Shown: in pieces, positions 34,631 through 43,541 of the stretch
How positions within the stretch are numbered: the stretch's first letter is position 1
Layout: each line of letters opens with the position of its first letter
NCBI GenBank assembly: GCA_030651375.1
Contig: JAUSFM010000016.1
Span: forward strand, 62,001 to 126,000
DNA from: Candidatus Woesearchaeota archaeon
GTDB taxonomy: Archaea; Nanobdellota; Nanobdellia; Woesearchaeales; UBA12501
Direction: 5' to 3'
DNA: 64,000 nt
Program-made: the position numbers and the translations under genes
Notes under the pieces: model-generated
The model's input: only the letters and a program-made list of their open reading frames with translations
The model's database searches: none
Told to the model about the DNA's origin: nothing

Positions 34631-34643
34631 AATATTTATAAAT
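34631..34643 (+). promoter_or_regulatory. TATA box of the 34665 GT4 gene
   Basis: AATATTTATAAAT is centred about 28 bases before the ATG at 34665, consistent with a leaderless mRNA. The divergent gene at 34593 shares this short intergenic space. Confidence 0.55.
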
Positions 34644-34664
34644 GTTTGTGTTTCCTGTCAGCCA

Positions 34665-35825
34665 ATGAAAGCCATGAATATCCTCCTTATGAGCCCGACG
34701 TTTTTTCCGGTACGCGGCGGCACGGAACAAGTACTTGCGGAGATAGCGAAGCGGCTGGCCAAAAAAAACGGTGTCACGCTTATCACTCCATGGCTCAAAG
34801 GGGCAAATGATACACGGTATGAAAAAGAATTGAGCACCCATATCATCAGGATTCCGAGCATCAACATAACCGGCCTGAATGTGGTCATCCCGCAATTCGC
34901 ATTGCTGTTTTATTTGCCGTATTTTTTCCTCAAACAACGGCTTAGCGGGAAAAAGATTGATGTTGTACACCTATTCCACATCTATAATCTCGGTGGTATT
35001 GTGGCGCTGTGGGAAAAAATCATGCGTTTTCCGCTCGTCATTTCGCTCACTGGGTGGGACACGTATGACCCTGTCAAGCCGCTGCCAAAAGCGATTAACC
35101 CCTATCTCGCATGGGTGATGAACAGCGCTGATGCAGTCACCACGATGTGCACGCATATGAAGAAAAGCGCAGAAGCACAGGGGTGCAGAAAAGAAATAGC
35201 GCTTATTCCCCACGGCACCACGATGCCGGAGCTGAAAGAAAAAAAAGGGTTTGACCTGCGGAAAAAGTATGGCATTGAACAAGACCGAAAAATAGTTTTT
35301 TCACTTCAGCGCCTGTTTCCCCGCAAAGGGATGGAGTATCTCATCAGGGCAATTCCACTGGTGATCCAAAAAAATTCGAATGTGACATTCGTCATCGGCG
35401 GCAAGGGACCTGAAAAAGAAAGATTAGAAACTCTTTCCAGAGAATTAGGCGTCGAGACGCATATTGTCTTTGCTGGTTTTATCCCTGACGACGAGCTCAA
35501 GAATTATTATGCTGCAGCAAACTTGTTTGCCCTGCCAAGTTTATACGAGGGCTTTGGAGTGGTGTATGTGGATGCGCTGTCCTGTGGTGTGCCAGTGGTA
35601 ACAACGCGCTGTGGCGGACCGGAAGACATCATCACTCATGATAATGGAATTCTGGTGCCAATCCGCGACGAACAGGCGTTTGCCGACGCTCTGATTTGTG
35701 CGCTTGAAAAACAGTGGGACAAAAAGAAGATAAGTAAAAGCGCGCAGCAATATGATTGGAAGAAAATTGTTGAACAGTATCAAGAAATATACCAAAAAGG
35801 GTGTGGCGGACAAGGAATCAGATAG
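34665..35825 (+). CDS. GT4 family glycosyltransferase
   Basis: A 386-residue GT-B enzyme. It has the N-terminal loop PVRGGTEQVLAEIAKRL, and the donor-site segments FSLQRLFPRKGMEYLIRAI and PSLYEGFGVVYVDALSCGVP containing the usual acidic residues. Start by leaderless rule at 34665. It converges with the dehydratase gene, separated by two bases. Confidence 0.88.
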   Translation: MKAMNILLMSPTFFPVRGGTEQVLAEIAKRLAKKNGVTLITPWLKGANDTRYEKELSTHIIRIPSINITGLNVVIPQFALLFYLPYFFLKQRLSGKKIDVVHLFHIYNLGGIVALWEKIMRFPLVISLTGWDTYDPVKPLPKAINPYLAWVMNSADAVTTMCTHMKKSAEAQGCRKEIALIPHGTTMPELKEKKGFDLRKKYGIEQDRKIVFSLQRLFPRKGMEYLIRAIPLVIQKNSNVTFVIGGKGPEKERLETLSRELGVETHIVFAGFIPDDELKNYYAAANLFALPSLYEGFGVVYVDALSCGVPVVTTRCGGPEDIITHDNGILVPIRDEQAFADALICALEKQWDKKKISKSAQQYDWKKIVEQYQEIYQKGCGGQGIR

Positions 35826-35827
35826 GA

Positions 35828-36850
35828 TTAGTTCAGCAAATTTTCTTTTCGAAGTAATTCTCGTATCTCGTCTTTGGTGAGATGCAGGGTGTGTTGGGAT
35901 GAAAATGAGCCCTGCGCAAGGCCATGATGGTGTTCCTCAACCGCTTCAGTGAAATGTGGAACGTTTGACTTTGATTGTACGACAAACATATCGTCAAGAA
36001 TTTTCAGATAGGGCAACTCGTCGGCAACCATAAGGCTTTCGTGGAGCTTTTCGCCGGGGCGGATACCTATTTCTTTGAGCACGATTGACGAAGAAGCGTG
36101 TCCGTGTTTTGGCGCAAGCTCTTCAATCAATACGTCGGCAAGATCCTTGACCTTGAGCGCTTTCATTTTGAGGATAAAAATTTCTTTTCCCTGCATAATC
36201 GGCGGCACGCGCAAAATTAATGAGACGGCCTCAGAGAGTGACATGCAGAATCGTGTCATGTGAGGTGATGTTAAGGTCACGGGGCCTCCTTTCTGGATTT
36301 GGCGCTTGAAAATCGGAATGACTGAACCACTTGAGCCGAGCACATTGCCGAAACGCACGCAGGCAAACTTGGTAACGGTTGGACCGAGGTCTGCGGTCAG
36401 GGTTAATTTTTCGCCGAGCAGTTTTGTGGCGCCCATGGTGTTGATGGGATTGACCGCTTTGTCAGTAGAGATAAAAACAAAGTGCTTGACGTTGTGCTCG
36501 CGTGCAGAATCAAGAGCGTTTTGTGTGCCGATGACATTCGTCTGAAGCGCCTCGAATGGGTTGTACTCGCATAATGGAACATGCTTCAGCGCAGCAGCGT
36601 GGAATATAATGTCCACATTTTTCATGGCAAAATCAAGGCGCTGTTTGCTGCGCACATCGCCGATAAGGTGGCGGATTTTTTCTGACGGAAGGTCATGCTG
36701 GAGATTGAAGTGGCCTTCCTCGTCGTTGTCAAACACCTTGACAATGCGCGCGCCCAATCCAATGAGCTGGCGGACAATTTCAGAACCAATCGAGCCGCAG
36801 CCGCCGGTAACGAGTACTTCCTTGTCCTGATAAAATGATGCGTTGGTCAT
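35828..36850 (-). CDS. UDP-N-acetylhexosamine 4,6-dehydratase (CapD/PglF/LegB-like)
   Basis: A 340-residue extended SDR. The NAD site is TGGCGSIGSEIVRQL; catalytic residues lie in ISTDKAVNPINTMGATK, with Met in the usual Tyr place, giving the T-M-K triad seen in this dehydratase branch. It would convert a UDP-GlcNAc-type sugar into a 4-keto-6-deoxy intermediate, the first step toward bacillosamine, legionaminic or pseudaminic sugars. The ATG overlaps the aminotransferase stop by 4 bases. Confidence 0.88.
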   Translation of the reverse strand: MTNASFYQDKEVLVTGGCGSIGSEIVRQLIGLGARIVKVFDNDEEGHFNLQHDLPSEKIRHLIGDVRSKQRLDFAMKNVDIIFHAAALKHVPLCEYNPFEALQTNVIGTQNALDSAREHNVKHFVFISTDKAVNPINTMGATKLLGEKLTLTADLGPTVTKFACVRFGNVLGSSGSVIPIFKRQIQKGGPVTLTSPHMTRFCMSLSEAVSLILRVPPIMQGKEIFILKMKALKVKDLADVLIEELAPKHGHASSSIVLKEIGIRPGEKLHESLMVADELPYLKILDDMFVVQSKSNVPHFTEAVEEHHHGLAQGSFSSQHTLHLTKDEIRELLRKENLLN

Positions 36851-38013
36851 ACTGCCCCCGGTACATCCTGTGGTACATTCGGTACATCCTGCTGCCGTGC
36901 TTCGGCAATCGATGCAGTCAGCGCTGCCACGACGGTGTTTATATCCTTTTCGGTCATCTGCGCATAGAGCGGGAGAATGAGCGTTGTTCTGCTGATTTTT
37001 TCAGCGATGGGAAAGTCACCTTCTTTGAAGCCAAATGTTTTGTAGAACGGCTGGAGGTGAATGCACGGCGAAAAGTATGCCTTGCTCGCAACGCCGCGGG
37101 CGTGCAGCCCTTCAATGACTTTGTCCCTGCTGATTCCGTCAGCAACCCGCACCGGAAATACAAACCAAGTGTGGGTATTGCCCTGTGCGGTTTTCGGAAG
37201 AATGATGCCGGAAATAGTTTTTAATTTTTTCAGGTATTTTTGCGCAATACGAATTCGCTTGGCAAGCAGCATATCGAGCTTCGCAAGCTGGGAGCAACCG
37301 AGCGCGGCGCTCATCTCGGTCATGCGGTAATTATATCCCAATCGGTGGTGCGTGAGCCATTGCATATTTTTGACGTCTCTGCCTTGATTGCGCATGCTGT
37401 TGCAGAGCTCTGCAATGGCCGCGTCGTTGGTAACCACCATGCCGCCTTCGCCCGTCGTCATTTGCTTGTTTGGGTAGAACGCGAATACTGCAGCGTCACC
37501 GAATGTACCCACTTTTTTTCCGTGGTACGTTGCGTCGAGCGCCTCGCATGCATCTTCGATAACTTTGAGATGATGGGAACGGGCAATCGCCATGAGCTCG
37601 TCCATGGCACAGCTCTGACCAAAGATATGCACGGGCAGCAGGGCTTTTGTTTTTTCGGTGATTGCGTTTTTCACGAGCGCAGGATTGAGGTTGAAGGTTT
37701 CTTCATCAACGTCAACAAACACCGGCTTTGCTTTTTCAAACAGAATACAGTTTGCCGAGGCAACAAATGAAAAAGGAGTGGTAATAACTTCATCTCTTTC
37801 GCCAATGCCGCACGCGCGCAGCGCAAGATGTAACCCTGACGTGCCCGAGTTAACCGCAAGCGCGTGCGCTGTTCCGATGCGACCGGCAAACTGGCGCTCA
37901 AACTGTTCAGTCTTGGTGCCCATGCTAAGCTGGCCGGACTTGAGCACCTGCACAACACCGCGAATGTCAGCAGGGGTGATGTGTGGTTTGGAAAGGGGAA
38001 TCATAGGGACCAT
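36847..38013 (-). CDS. DegT/DnrJ/EryC1 family sugar aminotransferase
   Basis: About 388 residues. PLP-binding features are VEDACEALDATY (Asp) and AFYPNKQMTTGEGGMV (Lys), and the substrate region HHRLGYNYRMTEMSAA is typical. It should aminate the 4-keto sugar made by the overlapping dehydratase gene. The ATG at 38013 is preferred over a TTG at 38025; a TATA box at 38041-38052 places transcription start close to it. Confidence 0.88.
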   Translation of the reverse strand: MVPMIPLSKPHITPADIRGVVQVLKSGQLSMGTKTEQFERQFAGRIGTAHALAVNSGTSGLHLALRACGIGERDEVITTPFSFVASANCILFEKAKPVFVDVDEETFNLNPALVKNAITEKTKALLPVHIFGQSCAMDELMAIARSHHLKVIEDACEALDATYHGKKVGTFGDAAVFAFYPNKQMTTGEGGMVVTNDAAIAELCNSMRNQGRDVKNMQWLTHHRLGYNYRMTEMSAALGCSQLAKLDMLLAKRIRIAQKYLKKLKTISGIILPKTAQGNTHTWFVFPVRVADGISRDKVIEGLHARGVASKAYFSPCIHLQPFYKTFGFKEGDFPIAEKISRTTLILPLYAQMTEKDINTVVAALTASIAEARQQDVPNVPQDVPGAV

Positions 38014-38040
38014 AGACGTCTGCAATAAGAGGCTCTTTAA

Positions 38041-38052
38041 AAATATTTATAC
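38041..38052 (-). promoter_or_regulatory. TATA box of the aminotransferase-dehydratase operon
   Basis: GTATAAATATTT on the minus strand sits about 33 bases before the ATG at 38013. Confidence 0.5.
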
Positions 38053-38171
38053 GTTTTGAACATAGATATTCAAGAAGTAGTGTCGTGTAGGGTGGTTTAT
38101 AAATGAGCAGGCAATATTTTTAAATAAACGGTTATTTTCAACAACTAGGGGAATCAACAACAGGAGGAACA

Positions 38172-40436
38172 ATGCACACGGTTAGAATTGGCACCAGACT
38201 CATCGGCAACGGACAGCCCGCTTTTATCATCGCTGAAGCAGGGGTGAACCATGACGGCAGTCTCGAGAAAGCAAAAAAACTGGTGGACATTGCGAAAGAG
38301 GCAGGCGTTGATGCGGTCAAGTTTCAGACCTGGAAAACTGAAGCCCTGATTTTGCAGGGAACAAAAAAGGCAGCGTATCAAGAAGAGAATACAAAGGCCG
38401 GCAAAGAAGAATCACAATTTGACATGATAAAAAAACTGGAGCTTTCCTACAACGATTTCCGTGAGATTAAAAGATACTGCGACAAAAAAGATGTTCTTTT
38501 TTTATCGACGCCGGATGAAGAGGAAAGTGCAGAGTTTCTGAACGGTCTAGGCGTTCCGTGTTTCAAAATTGGTTCAGGAGAATTGACTAACTACCTTCTG
38601 TTGAGATACATCGCAAAATTCGGCAAGCCAATCATTCTCTCAACCGGTATGGGAACAATTGAAGAGTGCAGAAAAGCGCGTGATGCCATTTTCAGCACGG
38701 GCAACAAAAACCTTATCATGCTGCACTGCACGTCTGATTATCCAACGCCGTTTTCAGATGTCAACCTGCGCACTATGGAAACGCTGGGCACGGAAATGAA
38801 CCATGATGCTAATGTCCCCGTTCTCATCGGCTATTCCGACCACACCGAAGGAATTACCGTACCGGTTGTTGCCGTGGCGCAGGGTGCAGCAGTCATTGAA
38901 AAACATTTTACCTACGACAAAAGCGCAGCAGGCCCTGACCACAAAGCATCGTTGAGCCCAAAAGAGTTACACGACATGGTCAAAAAAATCCGTGAAACAG
39001 AAACAATTCTCGGCAGCCAAAAAAAACAGCCAACCCTGCGCGAGCAGGAAACAAAAAAAGTCGTGCGCAAATCGCTTGTTGCAAAGGTCCCAATTGCGCA
39101 GGGAGAAATAATCACTGAAGAAAAAATAACAGCGAAGCGCGCTGATGCACGAGGATTCACCGCAGACCAATGTGATGAAGTCATTGGAAAGCGTGCGGCA
39201 AAAAACAGCGGTGTTGATGAAATTATCGACGAAAAGAGCATTGAAATACCACCACACGTCAGCGCACCACCAAAAACAAAACGGAAAATCTGTGTGGTGA
39301 CAGGCACACGGGCAGAATATGGTATTCTTCGGCCAGTCATTGCAGCAATCAAAAAACATCCCCACCTTGAGCTCCAGCTCATTGCAGCGGGCATGCATTT
39401 AAGCGACGAATTCGGCATGACAAAAAATGATATTGAACAGGACGGACATCAAATTGATGCTGCTGTTGCAATGCTGCCGGAAACTGATGATGACGGGGCA
39501 ATGGCAGTTGCAGCAGCACGGGGCATCACTGGATTTGTTGATGCATTCAAAAAAATAAGTCCGGGCATTGTGGTGGTGCTTGGCGACCGCATTGAGGCAT
39601 TCGCCGCAACCATTGCCGCATCTTTTCTGAATATTCCGGTTGCCCATGTTTCGGGCGGCGACAAAACACGCGCAGGCAGAGACGAGGAAATGCGCCATGC
39701 CATTACCAAATTTGCAAAGATTCATTTTCCAGCAACCAAAACCAGCGGCGAACGCATCACCAAAATGGGCGAAGATGCATGGCGGGTGTTTGTCGTCGGG
39801 GAGCCAAGCATTGATACCATGCTGCAGGAACGGCTGCTGGAAAAAGAAGAGCTTAAAAAATATGCCCTTTCTCTTGATTTCACCAAGCAGTATGCTGTTG
39901 TAGTGCAGCATCCTGTCACCACCGAAGCTGAAAAAGCAGGAGAACAGATGCGCGCCACGCTCGAAGCAGTGCACAAGGAAAAAATCCCTGCGCTTATCTT
40001 TTATCCCAACGCAGACAGCGGCGGCAGACGAATGATTGAGGTCATTAAAGAATATGAAAAGATACAAGGATTCTTGGTGGCAAAAAGTCTCCCGCATACT
40101 GCCTATCTTAGCGTGCTGAAGCATGCAGCGTTCATCATCGGCAACTCAAGCAGTGGCATTGTCGAAGCGCCGACGCTCAAAGTGGCTGCAATAAATATCG
40201 GCATCCGACAGGAAGGCCGCGAATGTGCGTCGAATGTGGTTCATGTCGATGACAATGAAGACAATGAACAACAAATTCGCCGTGCAATTACAACAGTTTT
40301 TTCCCTGTCATTCAGGGAACAGCTGAAAAACTGCATCAATCCCTACGGCAGCGGTGACACCAGCACAAAGATTGCTGAAGTGCTCGCCACGATTCCGGTC
40401 AACGACCGGCTGTTAAAAAAAACAATTACCTACTGA
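38172..40436 (+). CDS. Fused NeuB-like nonulosonate synthase and NeuC-like UDP-sugar 2-epimerase
   Basis: A 754-residue fusion. Residues ~1-295 are the NeuB TIM barrel (FIIAEAGVNHDGS, AVKFQTWK, GSGELTN, GYSDHTEG, EKHFTYDK), and ~295-357 the C-terminal SAF/antifreeze-like domain. After a short linker, residues ~370-750 are a hydrolysing UDP-GlcNAc 2-epimerase (VTGTRAEYGILRPV, VLGDRIEAFAA, ISGGD-like HVSGGDKTRAG, GNSSSGIVEAPTL). One chain thus combines the step that releases the free hexosamine and the step that condenses it with phosphoenolpyruvate. An AGGAGG lies five bases before the ATG. Confidence 0.93.
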   Translation: MHTVRIGTRLIGNGQPAFIIAEAGVNHDGSLEKAKKLVDIAKEAGVDAVKFQTWKTEALILQGTKKAAYQEENTKAGKEESQFDMIKKLELSYNDFREIKRYCDKKDVLFLSTPDEEESAEFLNGLGVPCFKIGSGELTNYLLLRYIAKFGKPIILSTGMGTIEECRKARDAIFSTGNKNLIMLHCTSDYPTPFSDVNLRTMETLGTEMNHDANVPVLIGYSDHTEGITVPVVAVAQGAAVIEKHFTYDKSAAGPDHKASLSPKELHDMVKKIRETETILGSQKKQPTLREQETKKVVRKSLVAKVPIAQGEIITEEKITAKRADARGFTADQCDEVIGKRAAKNSGVDEIIDEKSIEIPPHVSAPPKTKRKICVVTGTRAEYGILRPVIAAIKKHPHLELQLIAAGMHLSDEFGMTKNDIEQDGHQIDAAVAMLPETDDDGAMAVAAARGITGFVDAFKKISPGIVVVLGDRIEAFAATIAASFLNIPVAHVSGGDKTRAGRDEEMRHAITKFAKIHFPATKTSGERITKMGEDAWRVFVVGEPSIDTMLQERLLEKEELKKYALSLDFTKQYAVVVQHPVTTEAEKAGEQMRATLEAVHKEKIPALIFYPNADSGGRRMIEVIKEYEKIQGFLVAKSLPHTAYLSVLKHAAFIIGNSSSGIVEAPTLKVAAINIGIRQEGRECASNVVHVDDNEDNEQQIRRAITTVFSLSFREQLKNCINPYGSGDTSTKIAEVLATIPVNDRLLKKTITY

Positions 40437-40438
40437 CC

Positions 40439-41470
40439 ATGACACGCGAAATTGGAAGTGATTTTCATCTGCCTCTGGGGCTGGTGGTTTCAGGGAAGAA
40501 AACGGTGTGGAGTACTGGCCAAACGCTGCTCGCAAGCGGCCGCGCGTGTCTCAAAGCGATTATCAGACAAGAATCGCTTGCAGAAAAAACAATTTTGATT
40601 CCTGCATATCTGTGCGATTCAGTTCTTCTGCCGTTACAGCAAGAAAATATGAAAATTATTTTTTACACGGTGACAAAAAAGTTGGAGATTGACGAAAAAG
40701 ACCTGCTCAAAAAAATAAAAAAAGAAAACCCCTCCGCAGTCCTTATCATCCATTACTTTGGGTGGATACAGCCGAATATACAAACTATCTGCGCAGAAAT
40801 AAAAAAACAAACAAAACAACAGTGCATCATTATTGAGGATCTCGTGCAAACGTATCTCACTGAATATAGCCCGTCAGGTGATTACTGGTTTAACAGCTAC
40901 CGCAAGTTTCTGCCGGTTGCTGACGGCGCATTTCTTGGCGGGAAAAAAATCCCCACCCCACTGCCCTGCTTCCCGGCAGCACGCATACTCGCATTGCTGT
41001 TAAAAAATAGTCGCGCACTCAAGCCGCTGTACCGTGCATTGTTTACCCACCATGAGCAAAAAGCAGTGAATGGAAAAAAAGTTGAGGGAATGTCGCGTTT
41101 TTCAAAATATGTGCTGGCACGGATTAATGAAAGTGCAGTAAAAAATATCCGGCGAGCGAATTATGAGTATCTGGCGCAACGGCTCGGCGCCGAAACAACG
41201 GCGAAAATGTTCCATCAAAAGCTCCCCGCAATGGTGTGCCCGCTGGGCCTTCCCATCATCGCCAAAAACAGAAATACTCGAGATGCACTCCAAAAATATT
41301 TAATAGGCCAAAGAATATACTGTCCGGTGCACTGGAAGCTTCCACCTGAAATACGAAAAAAAGAGTTTCCCGAAAGCCATGCAGTCAGCGAGCAGATACT
41401 CACGATTCCGATTGATCAGCGGTATACACAAAAAGATATGGAGCGGATTGCCCAATGCCTCAAGAAATAA
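40439..41470 (+). CDS. PLP-dependent aminotransferase-like protein (DegT type, divergent)
   Basis: A 343-residue divergent relative of DegT aminotransferases. It shows IPAYLCDSVLLPL, the cofactor aspartate region IIEDLVQTYLTE, and a putative PLP lysine in NSYRKFLPVADGAFLGG. Much of the C-terminal region is atypical, so the reaction is uncertain. It begins two bases after the NeuB-NeuC stop and overlaps the following gene by 16 bases, so it is part of the nonulosonate operon. Confidence 0.72.
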   Translation: MTREIGSDFHLPLGLVVSGKKTVWSTGQTLLASGRACLKAIIRQESLAEKTILIPAYLCDSVLLPLQQENMKIIFYTVTKKLEIDEKDLLKKIKKENPSAVLIIHYFGWIQPNIQTICAEIKKQTKQQCIIIEDLVQTYLTEYSPSGDYWFNSYRKFLPVADGAFLGGKKIPTPLPCFPAARILALLLKNSRALKPLYRALFTHHEQKAVNGKKVEGMSRFSKYVLARINESAVKNIRRANYEYLAQRLGAETTAKMFHQKLPAMVCPLGLPIIAKNRNTRDALQKYLIGQRIYCPVHWKLPPEIRKKEFPESHAVSEQILTIPIDQRYTQKDMERIAQCLKK

Positions 41471-42573
41471 AAAAAACAAAAAAAGAAAAAAAGATACAAG
41501 AAGTAAGTGTGTACACCACGGCGGATGCTGGATGGAACCAGTATGTTGATGCAGCTCCGGCTCCTGACATTTATTTTCGTGCAGAATACGCGCGCATCTA
41601 TGAAACCAGCTACACGCAGGCAGTTGATAGCACGTTCGGCGGCAAGGCGCTTCTGTTTGTGCTGGGCACCAAAAAAGAATTTGTTGCACTCCCCGTATTG
41701 AAGCGCCCGATTCCCGGCACAGAACTGTTTGATCTTTGCTCGCCGTACGGCTACTCCGGCCCGCTTGTTAAAGCAGAAAATCCGGCAGCAGTGGTTGCTG
41801 AATTTTATGCAGCGCTGGAGAGGTATGCGCAGGCAGAGGGAATTGTCAGCGCGTTTGTGCGGTTCAACCCTGTGCTGAACAATCATCGCGAGGAGCAGGG
41901 TGCAGAACGGATCAATACGACCGTTATCGTTGACCTGCGCAAAACAGCACAAGAATTAGTTATGGAGATGGACAAAAAAGCGCGCACCGCCATGCGCAAG
42001 GCGCAGCGCGAAGGAGTAATTGTTGAAACCATTCCCTGCGGTAAGGGAAGCGAGAAAGAGCAGACCGCAGTCCACGAATTGACACTCTTGTATATCGCAT
42101 CCATGCGAAAAAGAAATGCCGCGCCCCACTATTTTTTCCCCCAGATATTTTTTGAAAATACCGTTGAAATGCTCGGCAAAAGCGCAGTTATTTTTGTTGC
42201 GCGCTACCGGAACCAGCCCATCAGCGCGGCAATTTTCATGCACGCGTATGGAAACATGCATTATCATTTTTCAGGCATTGATCCGGAATATCAGCGGCTC
42301 TATCCCACGAACCTGCTCTTGATGGAGGCGGCAATGTGGGGAAAAAAGAATGGATGCACAGTCCTTCATCTCGGCGGCGGTACGAGCAGCAGCGACCAGG
42401 ATCCACTGTTCCGTTTCAAAGCAGCATTTGCCCGCGGCCGTAGTGAATATTATGTTAAAAAAATTATTTTTGATCAAAAAAAGTATGATGCACTGGCAAA
42501 CAAGCGGAAAGAAGAATTACGCCAGCAGGGCAAAGAGCCAAAGCAGGCATTTTTCCCGGCATATCGCGGATGA
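41455..42573 (+). CDS. FemAB/GNAT-fold acyltransferase-like protein
   Basis: A 372-residue protein with the tandem GNAT layout of FemAB/acetyltransferase_6 proteins: KARTAMRKAQREGVIVE near residue 175 and YHFSGIDPEYQRLYPTNLLLMEAAMWGKKNGC near residues 270-300 are typical. Within this operon it may acylate an amino group of the nonulosonate precursor; the bacterial FemAB relatives instead use aminoacyl-tRNA. A lysine-rich tail opens the protein. Confidence 0.75.
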   Translation: MPQEIKKTKKEKKIQEVSVYTTADAGWNQYVDAAPAPDIYFRAEYARIYETSYTQAVDSTFGGKALLFVLGTKKEFVALPVLKRPIPGTELFDLCSPYGYSGPLVKAENPAAVVAEFYAALERYAQAEGIVSAFVRFNPVLNNHREEQGAERINTTVIVDLRKTAQELVMEMDKKARTAMRKAQREGVIVETIPCGKGSEKEQTAVHELTLLYIASMRKRNAAPHYFFPQIFFENTVEMLGKSAVIFVARYRNQPISAAIFMHAYGNMHYHFSGIDPEYQRLYPTNLLLMEAAMWGKKNGCTVLHLGGGTSSSDQDPLFRFKAAFARGRSEYYVKKIIFDQKKYDALANKRKEELRQQGKEPKQAFFPAYRG

Positions 42574-42582
42574 TGTTGATAC

Positions 42583-43404
42583 TTACCAGCAGCTTAATCC
42601 GCCATCAACAAAAATATTCTGGCCAGTGATGTAGGTCGACGCGCCTGATGCAAGAAATACCACAATGCCGGCGAGCTCTTCTTTCTGTGCCATGCGCCCC
42701 ATCGGCACACGGCGTGAATAATTCTGAACAAACGCAGCATCTTGATTGGTGAACACCCCGCCGGGGCTGACGCAGTTCACGCGAATGCCTTTGCCGCCGT
42801 AATACGCTGCGAGATATTTGGTGAGCGCAATAATGCCGCCCTTGGTTGCGGAGTACACCGCTGGGCTGGGGGAAAGTGATTTTTTCATGCCATCAAAATA
42901 AATGCGCTGGTCAGGCGCGTAGGCACCATAGATGGATGAGATGTTGATGATGACGCCCTTTTCAGAGCCCGATTTGGTGCCTGAATTTTTCAGCATGTGC
43001 TTGCCCACTTCCTGTGTGCACAAAAAAGTGCCCCGAAGATTCACATTCGACGTGAAATCCCAGTGCTCTGGCAGGTACTCTTCAAAGGTTTCTTTTTCAT
43101 CCTTGGGAACGCCTTGCGCATTGTTGATGAGGATGTCAATTTTGCCAAATGTGTTCACTACAAAAGAAACAGCATCGCGAATGGACGCCTGTTCAAGAAG
43201 ATTCAAATGAATACCCACACATGGTGTGCCGTGCTCTGCTGAAATTTTTTTTGCTTCTTCTTCCACTTTTTCCGTGAGAATATCAGCAAGGACAACGGTT
43301 GCGCCGGATGCGGCAAGCGCACGCGCATAGACTGGCCCTAACAGACCAGCCCCGCCGGTAATGAGCGCTACTTTTCCGGTGATGTCAAAATGGTTTTTAA
43401 GCAT
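42583..43404 (-). CDS. Short-chain dehydrogenase/reductase (PtmA-like)
   Basis: About 273 residues with the SDR motifs TGGAGLLGPVYARAL, NNAQG, the Ser in NISSIYG and Y-x3-K in YSATKGG, and GGL near the end. Related SDRs occur in sialic/legionaminic acid loci of bacteria (for example PtmA). The open frame extends 24 codons upstream, but the ATG at 43404 gives the usual N-terminus. It diverges from the NeuA fusion gene. Confidence 0.85.
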   Translation of the reverse strand: MLKNHFDITGKVALITGGAGLLGPVYARALAASGATVVLADILTEKVEEEAKKISAEHGTPCVGIHLNLLEQASIRDAVSFVVNTFGKIDILINNAQGVPKDEKETFEEYLPEHWDFTSNVNLRGTFLCTQEVGKHMLKNSGTKSGSEKGVIINISSIYGAYAPDQRIYFDGMKKSLSPSPAVYSATKGGIIALTKYLAAYYGGKGIRVNCVSPGGVFTNQDAAFVQNYSRRVPMGRMAQKEELAGIVVFLASGASTYITGQNIFVDGGLSCW

Positions 43405-43503
43405 GAAACTCCAGAGAAATGGGTAGTATTTAAACTTATCCCGGCATTTGCCAGTGCGGAAATCGTATATAGTCAAGCAACATAATTAATTTAAAGGAGG
43501 GCA

Positions 43504-43539
43504 GGGTACCTTTAAAAATTCACCCTTTTAAAAGGCACC
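43504..43539. promoter_or_regulatory. Imperfect palindrome at the 43542 start
   Basis: GGTACCTTTAAAA and TTTTAAAAGGCACC face each other across a 7-8 base spacer directly upstream of the ATG of the NeuA fusion. The AT-rich centre could hold the TATA element, so the repeat may be an operator. Confidence 0.35.
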
Positions 43540-43541
43540 TT

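Noticed and set aside
39399-40124. Minus-strand open frame of 241 codons inside the NeuB-NeuC fusion
   Set aside because: Opposite a strongly conserved NeuC domain; composition (Phe/Cys/His-rich) is typical of antisense frames.
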